NCBI GenBank assembly: GCA_038259125.1 | Contig: JBBSPC010000002.1 | Coordinates: 29,761-93,760, forward strand | Source of the DNA: Waterburya sp038259125 | GTDB taxonomy: Bacteria > Cyanobacteriota > Cyanobacteriia > Cyanobacteriales > Xenococcaceae | DNA length: 64,000 nt | Direction of reading: 5' to 3' | Part shown: positions 59,851 through 64,000 of the stretch, piece after piece | Layout of the letters: every line of letters begins with the position of its first letter | Position numbering within the stretch: the stretch's first letter is position 1 | Translations under genes and position numbers: made by a program | The notes under the pieces: generated by a model | Database searches by the model: none | What the model saw: only the letters and a program-made list of their open reading frames with translations | Told to the model about the DNA's origin: nothing

Positions 59851-60819
59851 ATGGAAACATCACCAAAGTCATTGATTAAATCCTGTCAGCTACCACCCTT
59901 ACTTAAGCCTGGAGATTTAGTTATGGCGATCGCGCCTTCTGGTGCGTTAAAAACAACCGATGCTTTAGCCAAAGGTATCGAAATCTGGCAACAGCGCGGT
60001 TATCGAGTGGAATTAGGCAGCAATTATCAATCTTATTCTGGTTATTTAGCAGGAAGCGATCGCCAACGTCGAGAAGATCTAAAAGCAGCTTGGCATAATC
60101 CTGAATGTAAAGCTATCCTGTGTATCAGAGGTGGCTACGGTGGAGCAAGGTTATTAGAAGACTGGAGTTGGCAACAACAAGGCTCAAACTCATCCCTTAT
60201 CCCTTACCCCAAGTGGCTAATTGGCTTTTCTGACGTTAGCAGTTTGTTATGGAGTTTAGCGACGGTAGGTATTTCTGGTCTTCATGGTTCAGTACTGACA
60301 AGTTTGGCAAGCGAACCAGAATGGGCGATCGCTAGGATGTTTGATTATCTCGAAACAGGTCACCTTGATGCGTTGCAGGGAAAAGGATATGGGGGAGGTA
60401 AGGTTTTGGGCAGATTGCTGCCAGCAAATTTAACCGTAGCCACTCATCTACTTCAAACGCCTCTTCAGCCAGACTTGACTGGGGCTATATTAGCCTTGGA
60501 AGATGTTACCGAGTTTCCCTATCGTATTGATAGAATGTTAACCCAATGGCGCATGATGGGAGCGTTTAAAAAAATTGGCGGCATTGCTTTAGGTCGTTTT
60601 AGCCGTTGTGAACCTTATCCAGGGGCTAATAGTTGGACGGTTGAAGAAGTATTACGCGATCGCTTGGGAGACTTAAATGTTCCTTTGGTTTATGACCTGC
60701 CGTTTGGACACGATGGGGTAAATGCAGCTTTGCCAGTCGGACAACCTGTCGAGTTAAACGGCGATACGGGTGTCTTAAGCTGGAAAATAAATTCTGCTAA
60801 AATTTCCGACACAGAATAA
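59851..60819 (+). CDS. ldcA: LD-carboxypeptidase (peptidase S66)
   Basis: 322 aa from ATG at 59851; an in-frame TTG at 59812 sits inside the MITE target duplication and is unlikely to be the original start. The enzyme trims the terminal D-Ala from murein tetrapeptides during recycling. The S66 triad is visible: Ser in G-F-S-D-V-S-S, Glu in L-E-D-V-T-E, His in F-G-H-D. P-P-L-L-K-P-G-D-L-V begins the N-domain. Cytoplasmic. The MITE just upstream may have changed its promoter. Confidence 0.92.
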   Translation: METSPKSLIKSCQLPPLLKPGDLVMAIAPSGALKTTDALAKGIEIWQQRGYRVELGSNYQSYSGYLAGSDRQRREDLKAAWHNPECKAILCIRGGYGGARLLEDWSWQQQGSNSSLIPYPKWLIGFSDVSSLLWSLATVGISGLHGSVLTSLASEPEWAIARMFDYLETGHLDALQGKGYGGGKVLGRLLPANLTVATHLLQTPLQPDLTGAILALEDVTEFPYRIDRMLTQWRMMGAFKKIGGIALGRFSRCEPYPGANSWTVEEVLRDRLGDLNVPLVYDLPFGHDGVNAALPVGQPVELNGDTGVLSWKINSAKISDTE

Positions 60820-60863
60820 ACAGATTAAATTAATATGTAACAGAAGTCAAAGGAGAATTTGTT

Positions 60864-61091
60864 TTGTCTCATACTATAGTCACAGAAACTTGCGAAGGAG
60901 TTGCTGATTGCGTTGATGCTTGCCCTGTTGCCTGTATTCACGAGGGTCCTGGCAAAAATACTAAAGGAACAGACTGGTATTGGATAGATTTTGCCACCTG
61001 TATCGACTGTGGTATCTGTTTGCAAGTCTGTCCCGTTGAAGGTGCAATACTGCCTGAAGAACGACCAAAACTCCAAAAAACACCACAGTAA
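60864..61091 (+). CDS. 2[4Fe-4S]/7Fe-type ferredoxin
   Basis: 75 aa. TTG start at 60864 fixed by AAGGAG 8 bp upstream. Eight Cys: 10, 16, 20, 24 and 46, 49, 52, 56. The second set is the usual C-x2-C-x2-C-x3-C-P; the first is C-x5-C-x3-C-P-x2-C, wider than normal and closer to 7Fe ferredoxins. A low-potential electron carrier; partner unknown. It follows the LD-carboxypeptidase gene by 44 bp. Confidence 0.92.
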   Translation: MSHTIVTETCEGVADCVDACPVACIHEGPGKNTKGTDWYWIDFATCIDCGICLQVCPVEGAILPEERPKLQKTPQ

Positions 61092-61410
61092 AAGATGAGG
61101 AAGGAGGAAAGAAGAGTGGGTAAAAAGCTTATCTTTCCCCTACTTCAAAGTAGATGCGGTTTAATAGGGGGACTGTAATTTTCTGAGTGCATTAGAGCAA
61201 TTTGCGCTGCTCGTAATTTGTAGCTTTTGGTATCGAAGGCTACTTAAAGCATAGCAGATAGCAGATAATCTTAGTGTATCTGTCCGCAAAGTTTTGGTGA
61301 ACAGCAGGAATTTAGCTAGATTAAAAGTGCATACTTTTAATCTTTTGTCTCCTGAATCAACCACTACTGGGGATAGGTCAACTTATACTCAGTAAAAGGC
61401 ATAATTCCTA
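61092..61410. other. 319-bp spacer with one hairpin, no gene seen
   Basis: The only clear structure is GATTAAAAGT-GCAT-ACTTTTAATC (61319-61342), a perfect 10-bp stem followed by TTTTGTC. It lies 69 bp before the phosphotransferase start and could be a leader or terminator hairpin. No tRNA or known RNA motif was recognised. Confidence 0.5.
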
Positions 61411-62403
61411 ATGGTAGCGATGGGTGTTTTTCCAGCTGTCTACTCTACTCTTTCTCCTGAAGCTTTGATAGAGGAAGTGCTAGCTAGATATGAGTTAGGA
61501 GCAGTTGAGCGGTGTTTATTTTGGAATCGTGGTTTAAGCGATATCTATCTGATAGACGCTAGAAACCAATCCTATATCCTCAAAATTTCTCACCATCATT
61601 GGCGTTCTCAGTCTGAAATTCAATTTGAGCTTGAGTTTCTTGATTTTCTCCATAAGCATGAAATTCCTGTTGCCAATCCTTTAAAAACTACAGATGGCAA
61701 GCTTTTCGTCACTGTTCATGCTGTGGAGGGCGATCGCTATGCGGCTCTTTTTCCCTACGCTCCAGGAGAAGTACCTCAAGGAGATCTAAATTTAGCTCAA
61801 AGTGAAATCTTAGGTCAAACTTTAGGCAAAATACATAAAACATCTTTACACTTTCATAACTCGACCCCTCGTCAGCCTCTAGATATTAACTATTTGCTGA
61901 ATGATTCACTAGCTGTAATAAGTCCTTACTTACATCACAGAGTCAGCGATTTGCATTACTTAAATAAGGCGATATATGAAATCAAGCAAAAGTTGACTTG
62001 TCTTGAACAAGCGCCACCTCTTTGGAGCGTTTGCTGGGGCGATCCTCATAGTGGCAACGTTCATTTTACTGCGGACAATCAGATAACTCTATTTGATTTC
62101 GATCAGTGTGGTTATGGGTGGCGAATTTTTGATCTGGCTAAATTTTTACAAGTTTCTCTAAATGCGGGCATCAATTGTCAGGTAAGAGATGCCTTTTTTA
62201 AAGGATACCAATCAGTGCAAGAGCTTACCGATGCAGAAATGCTTTCTTTGCAAGCTTTGACTCAGATGGCTCATATATGGAATTGGGCGATCGGTATTAA
62301 TGCTGCTGCAATTCACAATTGGTCTAGGCTAGATGATTTTTATACAAATAAACGTCTGCATCAGTTAAAAAGATTAGGTAGTGGCGAATGGCAATTGTTC
62401 TAA
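61411..62403 (+). CDS. aminoglycoside-phosphotransferase-fold kinase
   Basis: 330 aa. Kinase-like fold with an ATP Lys in Y-I-L-K-I-S near 49-54, catalytic W-G-D-P-H-S-G-N near 209-216 and metal Asp in L-F-D-F-D-Q near 229. Such proteins phosphorylate small molecules (homoserine, choline, sugars, methylthioribose) more often than antibiotics. No antibiotic or biosynthetic neighbours, so the substrate stays open. Possible alternative start at the second Met (61420). Confidence 0.87.
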   Translation: MVAMGVFPAVYSTLSPEALIEEVLARYELGAVERCLFWNRGLSDIYLIDARNQSYILKISHHHWRSQSEIQFELEFLDFLHKHEIPVANPLKTTDGKLFVTVHAVEGDRYAALFPYAPGEVPQGDLNLAQSEILGQTLGKIHKTSLHFHNSTPRQPLDINYLLNDSLAVISPYLHHRVSDLHYLNKAIYEIKQKLTCLEQAPPLWSVCWGDPHSGNVHFTADNQITLFDFDQCGYGWRIFDLAKFLQVSLNAGINCQVRDAFFKGYQSVQELTDAEMLSLQALTQMAHIWNWAIGINAAAIHNWSRLDDFYTNKRLHQLKRLGSGEWQLF

Positions 62404-62648
62404 GATTTACGTTTGACGCTTTATTTATACTTTTCTTTTTTAACAAAGCTCAAAAATTTTTCAATCCTTTGGCGATCGCATTTTTCTGGCATTACCATGT
62501 TGAAGCAGAAGGCTTCGATTAAAAAAGTGTTGCGAGATATTCCCAAGTAGCTAAACTAAAATAAACAAAGTAATTATGATTGGGCTTACTTCTAGCCGAA
62601 CGATCGGTTTTTCTTGGCATTGTTACACCAAGTGAGCATAAGACTTCT

Positions 62649-63146
62649 ATGGAAGAGTTAACGGAATTGAGAAATAACATCATTACAGGTAAATACAGTG
62701 ATGCGTTAGCAATAATCGATGAACTTGAAGAAATGAGTAGACGAGATGTAATTAGAAAAATCGAGTCTTACTTAGTACGTCTAATTGCTCATTTAATTAA
62801 GAATCAGTTGGAACAAAGGTTGACTAATTCTTGGATTGCCTCAATTCGCGACTCAATTAGACAAATAAGAAAGCTCAATCTGATGAGCAAAAACTCTTAC
62901 TACATCAAGAAACAAGATTGGCAGCCATACTTAGAAGAGGCACTAGAGGCAGCTATTGACGATGCAGCTATTGAAGTTTTTGGCGGTACATTAAAGCCTT
63001 CAATAATCTCAGCTAGGGTGGATCGAGAACAAATATCAGCAATCGTACTTGACTTACTTGAATTTACTTATGATGTGTCGGGAAAACAGTTGTCGGAGAA
63101 AGTAAATACTTTACTACAAAAGCTTCCAGGGGGAGAAAGACTATAA
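62649..63146 (+). CDS. DUF29 family protein, copy 2
   Basis: 165 aa from the ATG at 62649; the frame runs on upstream to 62580 but those 23 residues have no match in copy 1. M-E-E-L-T-E-L-R-N-N-I, H-L-I-K-N-Q-L-E-Q-R-L-T-N-S-W and A-A-I-E-V-F-G-G align in order with the protein at 46609, so the two are paralogues. The C-terminus is about 20 residues longer. Function unknown. A terminator follows at 63151. Confidence 0.75.
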   Translation: MEELTELRNNIITGKYSDALAIIDELEEMSRRDVIRKIESYLVRLIAHLIKNQLEQRLTNSWIASIRDSIRQIRKLNLMSKNSYYIKKQDWQPYLEEALEAAIDDAAIEVFGGTLKPSIISARVDREQISAIVLDLLEFTYDVSGKQLSEKVNTLLQKLPGGERL

Positions 63147-63150
63147 GCTG

Positions 63151-63184
63151 AAAAACAGCATATTGCGATCGCCTGTTTTTTCTT
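63151..63184 (+). terminator. terminator after DUF29 copy 2
   Basis: Eight-bp stem AAAAACAG (63151-63158) with CTGTTTTT (63173-63180), loop with a HIP1 octamer, ending TTTTTTCTT. Confidence 0.65.
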
Positions 63185-63382
63185 GTAGCGTTTATTTTGT
63201 TATTTTTGGATTTAGCAAAACTGTTTGAATACAAAGTTTAGCTAGTTTACAGTTTAATTCAGCTAATCTAGTAAAATATTCTACTTAAAATACTTTTTAG
63301 ATTAAAGTATTGACTAACCGTTGCAGTAGGTTCTTCGTTTGGTCGACGAAGCAATTTGTGACTGAAAACTAACTCAAAACAA

Positions 63383-64000
63383 ATGAATCCAGATTTTACA
63401 GAAGCTTCTTCTTTGGCAGCTATTGATCGTCAAATTAACGGTAATAACCAAAATATTTCACCTGCCCAATATGAAATAATTCGTCGGGTTATCTATCATA
63501 CGGCCGATTTTGAGTATATTTCTTTATTGAAGTTTTCTGAAGATGCACTCTTAAAAGGGGCAGCATCATTAAAAGCTTCTACTCCAATTGTGGTAGATGT
63601 TCCAGAGATTCAGGTTAGTATTGTTCCTAAGCTAAAGAAAACTTTTTATAATCCTGTTTATTGCTGTGCCACTGCCAACAGCGAAACTCAAAACAATAAA
63701 AGCAAAATTGCTTCTGGATTAGAAACATTAGCTAGACAACATCCCAAGAGTATTTTTATCATCGGACAAAGTGAAATTGCTTTGACAACTCTAATAAATT
63801 TGATCGAGAGTAAAACAATTAATCCTAGTTTAGCGATCGCAACTGCGCCAATATTTACTAAACCAGAGCGGAAAAAGTTCTCAGGCTCTTATTTTCCTCG
63901 TATTTATGTTGATAGTTCTAAAGGCGATGCTATGGTAGCTTCAGCAATTTTTAATAGCTTAGTCAATCTGACTTGGCGGGCATATGGACAAAATAAGTAA
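63383..64000 (+). CDS. cobH: precorrin-8X methylmutase (CobH/CbiC)
   Basis: 205 aa, complete, with its TAA as the last three bases of the window. It moves the C-11 methyl group to C-12 in cobalamin synthesis. The catalytic His39 is in R-V-I-Y-H-T-A-D-F, followed by F-S-E-D-A-L-L-K-G-A and P-I-V-V-D-V, all typical. Where most CobH proteins have V-G-N-A-P-T-A-L there is I-G-Q-S-E-I-A-L-T, as in cyanobacterial members. No other cobalamin genes are in view. Confidence 0.88.
   Translation: MNPDFTEASSLAAIDRQINGNNQNISPAQYEIIRRVIYHTADFEYISLLKFSEDALLKGAASLKASTPIVVDVPEIQVSIVPKLKKTFYNPVYCCATANSETQNNKSKIASGLETLARQHPKSIFIIGQSEIALTTLINLIESKTINPSLAIATAPIFTKPERKKFSGSYFPRIYVDSSKGDAMVASAIFNSLVNLTWRAYGQNK

Noticed and set aside
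61411..62403. Antibiotic-resistance phosphotransferase
   Set aside because: The fold is shared by many housekeeping small-molecule kinases and there is no resistance or mobile context.

Overview
The window comes from a cyanobacterial chromosome, probably a unicellular or baeocyte-forming type with a large, repeat-rich genome (the finer placement is a guess). Evidence: the HIP1 octamer GCGATCGC recurs throughout, including a back-to-back pair at 25583-25598. There are genes for a phycobilisome core subunit (apcF), a phycobilin-lyase-like HEAT protein (cpcF-like), an NblB-like HEAT protein, NDH-1 subunit O, a TxlA/HCF164 thioredoxin, a DUF4079 membrane protein and a glycine-poor cyanobacterial RRM protein. 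NtcA boxes of the form GTA-N8-TAC lie in front of nitrogen genes.

Layout. 1-2 kb: a cut SMP-30 lactonase, a secreted NAGPA-domain protein and a small HTH protein. 2-9.5 kb: ribD, then a cell-surface glycan group (GT4 glycosyltransferase, methyltransferase, Wzx-type flippase, membrane GT39). 9.6-13.9 kb: a nitrogen-scavenging pair, amt and type III glutamine synthetase glnN, both with NtcA boxes. 14-17.4 kb: apcF, then groS-groL under a CIRCE operator. 17.5-30 kb: a Crp-family regulator divergent from comEC, ggt, ndhO, a hydrolase, infC, def, a Ser/Thr kinase, an unknown 355-aa protein, an RRM protein and cpcF. 30.3-35.2 kb: one 1604-aa caspase/nSTAND ATPase/WD40 protein, the most striking gene here. 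35-44 kb: moeA, a hendecad coiled-coil protein, an RDD protein, the rpmG-rpsR-RNase II cluster, an ABC permease and a fusion histidine kinase. 44.5-58.7 kb: shc, a DUF29 protein, nblB, CBS, txlA, a ferredoxin, HAD, queG, an esterase, a cyclase, an ion channel, a heme catalase and hemE. 58.9-64 kb: DUF4079, LD-carboxypeptidase, ferredoxin, phosphotransferase, a second DUF29 and a precorrin-8X methylmutase.

Between genes there is much non-coding mobile or repeated DNA. One family of MITE-like elements has 16-bp ends starting ACGTC; two copies have exact 5-bp target duplications (59513-59808 and 11367-11549), and a larger copy (4605-5123) carries GC-rich insertions. A second family consists of mosaic GC-rich hairpin modules (4621-4927, 14757-14940, 44259-44432, 57364-57500, with fragments near 29458 and 52930). 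Three further inverted-repeat elements (689-786, 29038-29170, 52841-53002) and short tandem repeats complete the picture. All functional calls are from reading the translated sequence; no database search was run.
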